Source: Solirubrobacterales bacterium (lineage in GTDB: Bacteria > Actinomycetota > Thermoleophilia > Solirubrobacterales > Solirubrobacteraceae). From it: a DNA stretch of 8,241 nucleotides. Made by a program: the position numbers and the translations under genes. Of the stretch, positions 1-5,895 are shown piece by piece (within the stretch, counting starts at the first letter, position 1; the number at the start of each line of letters is the position of its first letter). The notes beneath the pieces were generated by a model. That model saw nothing but the letters and a program-made list of their open reading frames with translations. It searched no databases and was not told where the DNA came from. The stretch covers positions 1 through 8,241 of the forward strand of contig DAHVAB010000093.1 of the NCBI GenBank assembly GCA_027314825.1, given 5' to 3'.

Positions 1-225
1 GGGGGAGACGACGATCGCGCCGAGGTGGCGGGCGGCGGCGGCGACGGCCGGCTCGCGGGTGACGACGAGGATCATCTCCAGGGCTTCGGTGCCGGCGAGC
101 GCGCTCAGCACATCGCCGACCATCGCCTGCGCGAGCTGCAGCCGCAGCGTCTCGGCGACGCTCGCTCCGAGCCGCTGCTTGGCGCCTGAGAAGCGCTTGA
201 CTGGCAGGATCGCGGCGGTGCGCAT
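1..225 (-). CDS. cofC: 2-phospho-L-lactate/PEP guanylyltransferase, N-terminal part (runs off the left edge)
   Basis: Partial gene: only the first 75 codons are in the window and it continues past position 1. It starts at ATG 225-223, 11 nt after the cofD stop, with GGAG three bases before the ATG. The translated start, MRTAAILPVKRFSGAKQRLG, carries the P-V-K-x-F-x-x-A-K-x-R-L signature of the CofC/FbiD nucleotidyltransferase family (residues 8-19). A predicted beta strand follows (MILVVT, residues 51-56), where these enzymes build their nucleotide-binding fold. The family uses GTP to activate 2-phospho-L-lactate (archaea) or phosphoenolpyruvate (mycobacterial FbiD) into a guanylyl-diphosphate intermediate that CofD then consumes. 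Lying directly behind cofD and npdG on the same strand, it fits an F420 operon. Which substrate it prefers cannot be told from this part. Identification is firm; the length is unknown. Confidence 0.88.
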   Translation of the reverse strand, partial: MRTAAILPVKRFSGAKQRLGASVAETLRLQLAQAMVGDVLSALAGTEALEMILVVTREPAVAAAARHLGAIVVSP

Positions 226-236
226 GCGCTCCAAGA

Positions 237-1193
237 CTACTGCGCCCGCGGCCCCGCTCCGGGCCGCTGCGACGTCAGCGATTCGGCGAAGGCGAGGGTG
301 CGCTCGGCGACCTGCGCGCGGGCGTCCGGAGTGTCCATCAGGGTCTCGGCTCGCAGGCAGGGCAGCTCTCCCGGGAGCTCCTCGTCGGTTAGGACCCCGT
401 CGATCAGGCCGGGCGCGACCTGCTCGTAGAAGGCGAGCACGCCGGCGGCGCTCAGGGGGTGGTTGAAGGTGTCCAGGAAGGCGGCCGTCGGCCCCTTGAC
501 GATCTTCCCGCCCACGACGGGGCTGACGAGGACGATGGGCGCCTGCTGGCGGGAGAGCGGCTCGCCGATCGCCTTCAGGATCGGCCAGATCGAGATGACC
601 GGGTTGCTCGGCCCGACGATGACGCAGCTCGCGCCGGCGAGCGCGTCCAGGACCTCGGGCGTCGCCTGCGGCTCGCCCTGCTGCTCGAAGCGGACCTCGC
701 GCACGGGCCCCTGGCCGCCGCGGCGGATCATGAACTCCTGCAGGCCGGCCCCGTCGATGATCGTGCGCAGCGGGGTGTCGCAGGCGGGCAGCACCCGTGC
801 GCCGACGTCGATCTGCTCGCAGAGCGCGCGCAGCGCCTCGGTCGGCCGCATGCCTTCGCGCTGCATCCGCGCGCGCTCCATGCACCAGGCCAGGTCGCGG
901 TCGCCGAGGTTGAACCAGACATCGACGCCGAGCGCCCTCAGGCCGTCCATCACACGGAAGGTGTCGCCGGCCAGCCCCCATCCGCGCTCGTCGATCAGGT
1001 CGGCCAGCCAGAAGGAGATCAGGTCCGGGTCGGGGGAGACGTGGGCGCCGTAGATCTCGATGTCGTCGCCTGTGTTGGCGATCACGCTGAGGCGCTCGGG
1101 GCCGACCACGTCGAGCATCCCGCGCGCGAGCTTGGCGCCGCCGGTGCCGCCGGCGAGCACCACGACCCCCGAGCGCTCCGCGCCGGAAGGCAC
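237..1193 (-). CDS. cofD: 2-phospho-L-lactate transferase (CofD/FbiA family), F420 biosynthesis
   Basis: 318 aa, normal for the family. CofD/FbiA moves the lactyl or enolpyruvyl phosphate unit from the GDP-activated intermediate made by CofC onto the deazaflavin Fo, giving F420-0 or dehydro-F420-0, in the cytoplasm. Visible signatures are LAGGTGGAKLARG (13-25, nucleotide/phosphate loop), NTGDDIEIYGAHVSPDPDL (40-58), FNLGDRDLA (94-102) and GPSNPVISIWPIL (194-206), all characteristic of this family. The start is GTG 1193-1191, only 3 nt after the npdG stop, with no strong Shine-Dalgarno, so translation is probably coupled; in-frame GTG codons at residues 11 and 12 are alternatives just before the glycine loop. 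cofC follows after 11 nt. In actinobacteria the homologue FbiA works with phosphoenolpyruvate, so the product here may be dehydro-F420-0; that is inference from lineage. The C-terminal tail after about residue 305 is low in complexity. Confidence 0.94.
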   Translation of the reverse strand: MPSGAERSGVVVLAGGTGGAKLARGMLDVVGPERLSVIANTGDDIEIYGAHVSPDPDLISFWLADLIDERGWGLAGDTFRVMDGLRALGVDVWFNLGDRDLAWCMERARMQREGMRPTEALRALCEQIDVGARVLPACDTPLRTIIDGAGLQEFMIRRGGQGPVREVRFEQQGEPQATPEVLDALAGASCVIVGPSNPVISIWPILKAIGEPLSRQQAPIVLVSPVVGGKIVKGPTAAFLDTFNHPLSAAGVLAFYEQVAPGLIDGVLTDEELPGELPCLRAETLMDTPDARAQVAERTLAFAESLTSQRPGAGPRAQ

Positions 1194-1196
1194 CGG

Positions 1197-1892
1197 CTAA
1201 TCCCAGAGCGAGTCGGGAAGGCCCGTGAGGTGGATTCCCGCGTGGGTCTTGTAGCGGGAGTTCACGGAGATCAGCATCGCGGTCAGCGACTCGGTGATGC
1301 GGGCCATCTCCAGGCGCCCGCAGTCGACGCAGCGCAGGCCCTCGATCCGCTCCAGCAGCGCGGCGGCCTCGCGCTTGTCCTGCCTGGAGTCGCCGCAGAC
1401 GAGGACGTCCTCTGAGATCGGCGTGGTCAGGTCGCTGAGCGCGGCGGCGCTGACGGTGTGAAGCGCGGAGACGACCCGCACGCCCTCCGGCGCCATCTCC
1501 CGGGTCTGCTGGGCGGCCGAGCCCTGCCAGACGCCGAGCATCCGCGTCGCGCGGCCGCTGACCGCGGCGGCGAGCGGCACGGTCGCGTCGATGATGAGCG
1601 TTCCGGGCGAGAGCGCGTCCTTGATGTTTTTGAGCGTCTCGGATTGGCTGCGAAACGGCACGCTGAGGATGACGACCGGGGACTGGCCGGCCGCGGCCGC
1701 GTTCTCGTATCCGGAGAAGGAGCCGCCGCCGGCCGCCTGGGCGGCGCGCTCCGCGGTCTCGGTGGCGCGCTGCGCATCGCGGGATCCGATCACGACCGGC
1801 ACGCCGCCCCGGCCGAGCCGCACCGCGAGGCCGAACCCGAGCGCGCCGGAGGCGCCGATGATCGTGACTGGCTGATGCGATGGCTCGGGCAC
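1197..1892 (-). CDS. npdG: NADPH-dependent F420 reductase (F420:NADP oxidoreductase)
   Basis: 231 aa, usual for the family. The enzyme transfers hydride between NADP(H) and coenzyme F420, supplying reduced F420 for F420-dependent reductases or reoxidising it. Domain reading: an N-terminal Rossmann fold with GASGALG (13-19); a following IGSRD (36-39) whose Ser-Arg pair suits the 2'-phosphate of NADP; SVPF (77-80); VSALHTVSA (141-149); VCGD (165-168); EGLRCVDCGRLEMARITESL (184-203); and NSRYKTHAGIHLTGLP near the C-terminus. The VSALHT, CGD and GLR-x-x-D-x-G-x-L segments match those I recall from the archaeal enzyme Fno. The start is GTG 1892-1890. An ATG further in is too late because it would remove the Rossmann loop. 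It has no Shine-Dalgarno but a TATACT box lies 8 nt upstream, so a leaderless or near-leaderless message is likely. It heads the npdG-cofD-cofC run. Confidence 0.93.
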   Translation of the reverse strand: MPEPSHQPVTIIGASGALGFGLAVRLGRGGVPVVIGSRDAQRATETAERAAQAAGGGSFSGYENAAAAGQSPVVILSVPFRSQSETLKNIKDALSPGTLIIDATVPLAAAVSGRATRMLGVWQGSAAQQTREMAPEGVRVVSALHTVSAAALSDLTTPISEDVLVCGDSRQDKREAAALLERIEGLRCVDCGRLEMARITESLTAMLISVNSRYKTHAGIHLTGLPDSLWD

Positions 1893-1900
1893 GGCGCCGG

Positions 1901-1906
1901 AGTATA
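1901..1906 (-). promoter_or_regulatory. -10 box TATACT before npdG (near-leaderless promoter)
   Basis: On the minus strand TATACT (5 of 6 to TATAAT) is followed by 8 nt and then the GTG of npdG. With the usual spacing the transcript would begin at about 1892-1895, at or within three bases of the start codon. No clear -35 hexamer is seen about 17 nt upstream, which is common in actinobacterial promoters. Inference from position and sequence only. Confidence 0.5.
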
Positions 1907-1940
1907 TGGGTCAAGGGTGGAGCGATTCCGGCGCGCCCCG

Positions 1941-1957
1941 CCGGGGTTACGCCCCGG
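1941..1957 (-). terminator. Short GC hairpin over the crotonase stop codon (weak terminator candidate)
   Basis: CCGGGG and CCCCGG form a perfect 6-bp stem with a 5-nt loop that contains the TAA stop of the enoyl-CoA hydratase gene. No U-tract follows on the minus strand. It could slow or stop transcription between the crotonase gene and npdG, but a stem this short can occur by chance in such GC-rich DNA. Confidence 0.22.
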
Positions 1958-2726
1958 TGAACTGCGCGGGCCGCTTCTCGCTGAAGGCGCGCATGCCCTC
2001 GGCGAAGTCCTCGCTCGCGGCGCAGATCTGCTGGGCTGTGACCTCCTGCTCCAGCGTGGCGGCGAGCGCCGGCTTGGAGGCGGCGTCGAGCACCCGCTTG
2101 GCCAGGCCGACCGCGGTCGGGGCGCAGTGCAGCAGCTCGCCTGCGAGCTGCTCGGTGGCGGCCGAGAGCTCGGCGGCGGGCGCGAGCCGGTTGACCAGGC
2201 CGATCCGCTCCGCCTCGGTGCCGCCGATCAGCTTTGAGGCCATGATCATCTCCTTGGCGCGGCCGAGGCCGATCACCGCCGGCAGCCGTGAGCAGCCGCC
2301 GACGTCGGGGATCAGGCCGACGCGGGTCTCGACCAGCCCGATCACGGCCTCGGCGGCCATCACCCGCAGATCGCAGGCGAGCGCGAGCTCCATCGCGCCG
2401 CCGATGCAGCCGCCGTGGATCTCGGCGATCGTGGGCTTGGGCATCTCTTCGCAGAGCGCCCAGGTGGCGAGCACGGCGGAGCGGAACTCGCGCAGCCGTC
2501 GTGGATGCTCGGCGAGCGCGCCGAGCGCGTCGAAGTCCATCCCGGAGGAGAACATCGGCCCGGCGCCGCGGATCACGACGCAGTGCACCGCCGGATCGGC
2601 CGCCGCCGCGCGCAGGTCGACGGCGAGGGCGGCGATCATCTCCTCGCCGATCGCATTGCGCTTCTCCGGTCGGTTGAGGACTATGTGGCGGACCGGCCCG
2701 CGGTCCTCGGCGATCACGATGCTCAT
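1947..2726 (-). CDS. Enoyl-CoA hydratase/isomerase (crotonase) family protein
   Basis: 259 aa, the standard crotonase length. Members bind acyl-CoA thioesters and typically hydrate 2-enoyl-CoA in beta-oxidation or related cytosolic pathways. Seen here: LNRPEKRNAI (18-26) at the first strand; FSSGMDF (59-65), an oxyanion-hole/CoA-binding segment; HGGCIGGAMELALACDLRV (104-122); and VETRVGLIPDVGG (132-144). Aligning to rat mitochondrial hydratase, Glu113 (in AMELAL) and Glu133 (in VETRVG) are exactly 20 residues apart and correspond to catalytic Glu144 and Glu164, so hydratase activity is plausible. Exact substrate is not readable. The start is ATG 2726 with GGAG five bases upstream. It diverges from the amidase gene and lies 54 nt before npdG on the same strand; a functional link with F420 is not shown. 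Confidence 0.9.
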   Translation of the reverse strand: MSIVIAEDRGPVRHIVLNRPEKRNAIGEEMIAALAVDLRAAAADPAVHCVVIRGAGPMFSSGMDFDALGALAEHPRRLREFRSAVLATWALCEEMPKPTIAEIHGGCIGGAMELALACDLRVMAAEAVIGLVETRVGLIPDVGGCSRLPAVIGLGRAKEMIMASKLIGGTEAERIGLVNRLAPAAELSAATEQLAGELLHCAPTAVGLAKRVLDAASKPALAATLEQEVTAQQICAASEDFAEGMRAFSEKRPAQFTGA

Positions 2727-2768
2727 GGCGACTCCGATCGGGGTGGTGGGTGCATCCAGGGGCCGCGA

Positions 2769-2793
2769 ACGCTATCGGAGGATGGTGTAGCGT
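2769..2793. promoter_or_regulatory. Divergent promoter region with mirrored TAGCGT -10 boxes
   Basis: The 74-nt gap between the crotonase gene and the amidase gene contains ACGCTA at 2769-2774 and TAGCGT at 2788-2793, a perfect 6-bp inverted repeat spaced by 13 nt. Read on its own strand, each arm is a TANNNT -10 candidate pointing to its gene. On the plus strand it is 7 nt before the amidase ATG (leaderless). On the minus strand it would give a leader of about 35 nt that includes the crotonase GGAG site. No convincing -35 elements are visible. The repeat could also be an operator. Confidence 0.42.
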
Positions 2794-2800
2794 CTGCGCG

Positions 2801-4216
2801 ATGGACGCCACTGAGCTCGCGTTCGCAGGGGTCGCCGAGCAGGCGCGGCTGATCGCCGCCGGCGAGATCTCATCGCGCGAGCTGGTGGAGCTCTACCTCG
2901 GCCGGATCGCGCGGCTCGGCCCGCAGGTCAACGCATTTCGCGCCGTCTTCGCCGAACGCGCGCTGATCGAGGCCGAGCAGGCGGACGCTCGCCGCGGCGC
3001 CGGGGGCCAGCGGCCGCTGCTGGGCGTGCCGATCGCCGTCAAGGACGACACCGACGTGGCGGGAGAGATCACCGCGATGGGCACGAACGCCTACGGCCAG
3101 CCGGCGGCGGCCGATGCGGAGGTGGTCAGGCGCCTGCGCGAGGCCGGCGCGATCGTGATCGCCAAGACCAACGTCCCGGAGCTGTGCATGTGGCCGTTCA
3201 CGGAGACGGTCACCTGGGGGGCCACCCGCAACCCGTGGGATCTCCAGCGGGCGCCGGGCGGCTCCAGCGGCGGCAGCGGAGCCGCCGTGGCGGCCGGCCT
3301 GGTGGGAGCAGCCACCGGATCGGATGGCGCCGGATCGATCAGGATCCCGTCGGCGTGGTGCGGGCTGTTCGGCCTGAAGCCTCAGCGCGGCCGGATCTCG
3401 ATGGCGCCGCACGCGGAGGGATGGCACGGGCTCTCGGTCAACGGCTTCCTCGGCCATACGGTCGCCGACACCGCCCTGCTGCTCGACGTCGTCCAGGGGA
3501 CGGTGGAGGCCGATCGCGACCGGCTGCCGGCGCCCGACGCGCCATTCTCGGCGCAGCTGGCCGGCCCGTCCGGCCCGCTGAGGATCGCCTATTCGACGAA
3601 GATCCCGCCCGGCATCGTGACGAGCCTCGACCACGACGCGGAGCGCGCGCTGATGGAGACCGTCGAGCTCCTGCGCTCGCTGGGGCACGAGGTCCGCGAG
3701 CAGGACCCCGACTACGGCTTCGATGCGGTGCCGGCGCTGCTGGCGCGGATGTTCACGGGCATCGCCGACCAGGCGGCGGAGATGGCCCATCCGGAGCGTC
3801 TGGAACGGCGTACGCGCACGATGGCGCGCATCGGCTCGCTGCTGCCGGCCGGCGCGCTCCAGTGGTCGCGGCGCAGGGAGGCGGCGATTCGCGAGCGGCT
3901 GAACGGGGTGCTCGCCGCGAACGACGTGCTGCTCACGCCGGCCACCGCCAAGCCGCCGCCGCGGATCGGCCAGCTGGAGGGTCGCGGCGCGCTGTGGAGC
4001 TTCAACGCGGTGGCCGGGATGGTGCCGTTCAACGCGCCGTGGAATCTGACCGGCCAGCCGGCCTGCTCGGTGCCGGCGGGCCTCGGCGCCGACGGCCTGC
4101 CGCGCGCGGTGCAGATGGTCGGCCGCCCCGCCGACGAGGCCACGCTCATATCGCTCGCCGCTCAGATCGAGGCGCAGCGGCCGTGGGCGCAGCAGCGCCC
4201 GGCGCTCTTCTCGTGA
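2801..4216 (+). CDS. Amidase-signature family hydrolase
   Basis: 471 aa, typical for the family. These enzymes hydrolyse amide bonds with a Ser-cisSer-Lys triad. The pieces are all visible: Lys81 in GVPIAVKDD (75-83), Ser155 in APGGSSGGSG (151-160), and nucleophile Ser179 in GAGSIRIPSAWCGLFGLKP (176-194). One small departure is Ala177 where GGS is more usual. A C-terminal FNAVAGMVPFNAPWNLTGQPACSVP segment is also family-like. ATG 2801 is chosen because homology-like sequence begins there and a TAGCGT box ends 7 nt before it; an in-frame ATG at 2750 would add 17 unlike residues and overlap the promoter region. GGAGG at 2777 is too far from 2801 to be its ribosome site, so leaderless translation is likely. 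No signal peptide, so cytosolic. It overlaps the phosphatase gene by 4 nt. It could act on small aliphatic or aryl amides; GatA is less likely because no gatB or gatC is adjacent. Confidence 0.92.
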   Translation: MDATELAFAGVAEQARLIAAGEISSRELVELYLGRIARLGPQVNAFRAVFAERALIEAEQADARRGAGGQRPLLGVPIAVKDDTDVAGEITAMGTNAYGQPAAADAEVVRRLREAGAIVIAKTNVPELCMWPFTETVTWGATRNPWDLQRAPGGSSGGSGAAVAAGLVGAATGSDGAGSIRIPSAWCGLFGLKPQRGRISMAPHAEGWHGLSVNGFLGHTVADTALLLDVVQGTVEADRDRLPAPDAPFSAQLAGPSGPLRIAYSTKIPPGIVTSLDHDAERALMETVELLRSLGHEVREQDPDYGFDAVPALLARMFTGIADQAAEMAHPERLERRTRTMARIGSLLPAGALQWSRRREAAIRERLNGVLAANDVLLTPATAKPPPRIGQLEGRGALWSFNAVAGMVPFNAPWNLTGQPACSVPAGLGADGLPRAVQMVGRPADEATLISLAAQIEAQRPWAQQRPALFS

Positions 4217-5043
4217 CGGGCTCGCCGGCCGGACCGCCGCAGGGTGTCGGCGCCGGCAGCTCCGGCGCCGAGCCGCGGCAGCTGCTGGAGGTCGCCGAGG
4301 AGCTCGCCCGGGAGGCCGGCGCGCTGCTTCTGCGCCGGTATGAGGGCGATCGGGGCGAGGGCGTCGCCATGAAGTCGACGCCGACCGACCTTGTCAGCGA
4401 GGCCGACCGGGCATCGGAGCGGATGATCGTCGAGCGCCTTGCGCAGCTGCGCCCGGCCGACGGGGTGCTCGGCGAGGAGGGAGCCGGCAGCGAGGGGGAG
4501 AGCGGCCTGCGCTGGGTGGTCGACCCGCTGGATGGGACGGTCAACTACCTGTTCGGGATTCCGCAGTGGTGCGTGAGCATCGCCGTGCAGGACGCTGCGG
4601 GCGCGACGCTCGCCGGCGCCGTCTTCGATCCGTGCCGGGGGGAGATGTGGAGCGCGCGGGCGGATGGGCCGGCCACGTGCAATGGGGAGCCGGTGGCGGG
4701 CTCGCGCCGCGAGGATCTGGCGAGCGCGATGGTCGCGACCGGCTTTGGATACGACGCGCGGATCCGCGCCGCCCAGGCGAGGATCGCCGACGATCTCATC
4801 CCGCGCGTGCGCGATATCCGCCGTCTCGGCAGCGCTGCGCTCGACCTGGCCTGGACGGCGGCCGGGCGGTATGACGCCTACTACGAGCGCGGGGTGAAGA
4901 TCTGGGATGTCGCGGCGGGAATGCTGATCTGTGAGCGGGCGGGTCTTGCGAGCGCAGAGCTCGCGCCGGAGGGCGGGCAGCCGGCCGGTGTGATCGTCGC
5001 CGCGCCGGCGCTGCTGGCGGCGCTGCTTGCGATCGTCGGGTGA
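4213..5043 (+). CDS. Inositol monophosphatase-family phosphatase
   Basis: 276 aa. The family removes phosphate from inositol phosphates and related sugar or histidinol phosphates using two or three magnesium ions. Metal ligands are present: Gly-Glu-Glu at 87-89, DPLDGT at 104-109 (Asp104, Asp107), and IWDVAAG at 230-236 (Asp232). The GVKIWD segment and following GMLICERAG are typical of the C-terminal half. The start is GTG 4213, overlapping the amidase stop as GTGA. No other GTG or ATG occurs in frame before residue 53, and no Shine-Dalgarno is visible, so reinitiation after the amidase is likely. The first 22 residues are rich in Gly, Ser, Pro and Ala and are probably unstructured. The exact substrate (inositol-1-P, fructose-1,6-bisP or histidinol-P) cannot be chosen. 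All its Glu codons that I read are GAG. Confidence 0.9.
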   Translation: MTGSPAGPPQGVGAGSSGAEPRQLLEVAEELAREAGALLLRRYEGDRGEGVAMKSTPTDLVSEADRASERMIVERLAQLRPADGVLGEEGAGSEGESGLRWVVDPLDGTVNYLFGIPQWCVSIAVQDAAGATLAGAVFDPCRGEMWSARADGPATCNGEPVAGSRREDLASAMVATGFGYDARIRAAQARIADDLIPRVRDIRRLGSAALDLAWTAAGRYDAYYERGVKIWDVAAGMLICERAGLASAELAPEGGQPAGVIVAAPALLAALLAIVG

Positions 5044-5051
5044 TGCGCGAG

Positions 5052-5134
5052 TGCGGCGGGTGGGATTCGAACCCACACGCCCTTGCGGACAAGGCCTTTT
5101 GAGGGCCCCGCGTCTACCGTTCCGCCACCGCCGC
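5052..5134 (-). tRNA. tRNA-Leu, anticodon CAA
   Basis: 83-nt class II tRNA. The acceptor stem GCGGCGG pairs with CCGCCGC, with discriminator A at 5052. The D-arm is GCG/CGC; the anticodon stem GGGCC/GGCCT encloses loop CTCAAAA, giving anticodon CAA at 5101-5099 (reads UUG). The long variable arm expected for Leu and the T-arm GTGGG-TTCGAAT-CCCAC are present. CCA is not encoded. Its 3' end lies 8 nt from the stop of the convergent phosphatase gene. Confidence 0.95.
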
Positions 5135-5145
5135 TCGCGCCGTCG

Positions 5146-5151
5146 ATTCTA
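5146..5151 (-). promoter_or_regulatory. -10 box TAGAAT before tRNA-Leu(CAA)
   Basis: TAGAAT on the minus strand (5 of 6 to TATAAT) ends 11 nt before the mature tRNA 5' end, predicting a start near 5139 and a leader of about 5 nt. No clear -35 is found. It lies in the 54-nt gap behind the small membrane protein gene, so the tRNA probably has its own promoter. Confidence 0.55.
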
Positions 5152-5188
5152 ATGCTCGCCCCGGCCGGCTGGAGGCGTCAGCGTGCGC

Positions 5189-5683
5189 TCAGCTGTGCCC
5201 GAGCGCTGCGCGCCGGACCTGTGAGGCAGGCTGCTCCACCTCGACGTTCCAGCCCTGGGAGAAGCCGCGCATCGCGAAGGTGACGAGCAGCGCCTGCACG
5301 GGGATCAGCGCGAAGGTGATGATGCCGAGCAGGCTCGGGGCGAGGGTGGAGGCGGCGAAGTAGGAGTGTTCGCGTTCGAACCAGGATGAGCCGCCGACCA
5401 GGGCGAAGATCGCGAGCAGCACGGCGAGCGCGGCCGCGACCGGAAGCGCGCCCCGGCGCCAGCGGACGGCCATCGCCGTGAGCATCAGATAGCAGATCAC
5501 GAACAGGTATTGGACGACCAGCGCGGCCGCTTCGGAGCCTTCGGCGCCGCCGATCGAGACGATCAGCACCATCGCCACGCTCGCGAGCAGCAGCGCGATC
5601 ACGGTCGCCCGCGTGGCGCGGACCACCGCCTTCTCCCGGTTGGGATGGCTCACCGCCATCCCCTGCTCGACCCCGTCAGCCAT
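5189..5683 (-). CDS. Small four-helix membrane protein, function unknown
   Basis: 164 aa. I do not recognise the family. Four hydrophobic spans are visible at about residues 27-46, 52-73, 79-98 and 110-137, joined by short loops. A charged N-terminus (NREK...RATRA) suggests the first helix enters from the cytoplasmic side, and a 26-residue polar C-terminal tail is then predicted inside as well. The third loop holds GGSSWFEREHSY, rich in aromatic and charged residues and possibly external. The start is ATG 5683, 11 nt after TATCCT; GGAG touches the ATG and is too close for normal pairing, so near-leaderless translation is likely. ATG at residue 9 is an alternative. It sits between two tRNA-Leu genes, and the minus-strand tRNA follows after 54 nt. 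No partner gene gives a clue to its role. Confidence 0.78.
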   Translation of the reverse strand: MADGVEQGMAVSHPNREKAVVRATRATVIALLLASVAMVLIVSIGGAEGSEAAALVVQYLFVICYLMLTAMAVRWRRGALPVAAALAVLLAIFALVGGSSWFEREHSYFAASTLAPSLLGIITFALIPVQALLVTFAMRGFSQGWNVEVEQPASQVRRAALGHS

Positions 5684-5694
5684 CTCCGCGCCTG

Positions 5695-5700
5695 AGGATA
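5695..5700 (-). promoter_or_regulatory. -10 box TATCCT before the membrane protein gene
   Basis: TATCCT on the minus strand is followed by 11 nt and the ATG at 5683. Usual spacing puts the transcript start about 5 nt before the ATG. This is position-based inference; no -35 is evident. Confidence 0.42.
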
Positions 5701-5773
5701 CCGGCTGGCGCGGCCGGTTGGTAGCCCGCCGCGGCCGATCGGCGCTACCGTTGGCCTGCGCCGCAGTGCGCGC

Positions 5774-5857
5774 GCGGGCGTGGTGGAATCGGTAGACACG
5801 CCGGCCTTAGGAGCCGGTGGGCGCGAGCCCTTGGGAGTTCGAGTCTCCCCGCCCGCA
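5774..5857 (+). tRNA. tRNA-Leu, anticodon UAG
   Basis: 84-nt class II tRNA. The acceptor stem GCGGGCG pairs with CGCCCGC, discriminator A at 5857. The D-stem is GTG/CAC; the anticodon stem CCGGC/GCCGG encloses CTTAGGA with anticodon TAG at 5808-5810 (reads CUA and possibly other CUN codons). A long variable arm (TGGGCGCGAGCCCTT) and T-arm GGGAG-TTCGAGT-CTCCC follow. CCA is not encoded. A possible -10 box TACCGT lies at 5746-5751. Confidence 0.96.
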
Positions 5858-5858
5858 T

Positions 5859-5885
5859 CGAGCTGCGGCGAGTCGCCGCGGCTCG
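5859..5885 (+). terminator. Strong hairpin after tRNA-Leu(UAG)
   Basis: Positions 5859-5870 pair with 5874-5885 (12 bp, one G-U wobble at 5864/5880) around a 3-nt AGT loop, starting 1 nt after the tRNA discriminator base. There is no T-run after it on either strand. It also lies 10 nt past the TGA of the converging pilin gene, so it may stop transcription from both sides; on the minus strand the wobble becomes an A-C mismatch. U-tract-less hairpins are common at actinobacterial gene ends. Confidence 0.6.
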
Positions 5886-5895
5886 CCCCGGCGGC

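Noticed and set aside
248..267. Perfect 7-bp inverted repeat GCGGCCC/GGGCCGC near the end of cofD
   Set aside because: Inside coding sequence, no U-tract, and downstream cofC follows at once. Short GC palindromes like this are expected at this base composition.
459..1415. Long plus-strand open frame opposite cofD and npdG
   Set aside because: Antisense shadow in high-GC DNA: its translation is a low-complexity Arg/Ala/Asp/Gly mix, while the minus strand has clear cofD and npdG motifs.
2750..2800. Upstream ATG at 2750 as the amidase start
   Set aside because: The 17 added residues have no family-like sequence, the stretch holds both candidate promoters, and no ribosome site precedes it.
3184..4212. 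Open frame running into the phosphatase from inside the amidase gene
   Set aside because: The amidase frame carries the full catalytic signature here; the phosphatase frame has recognisable sequence only after the GTG at 4213.
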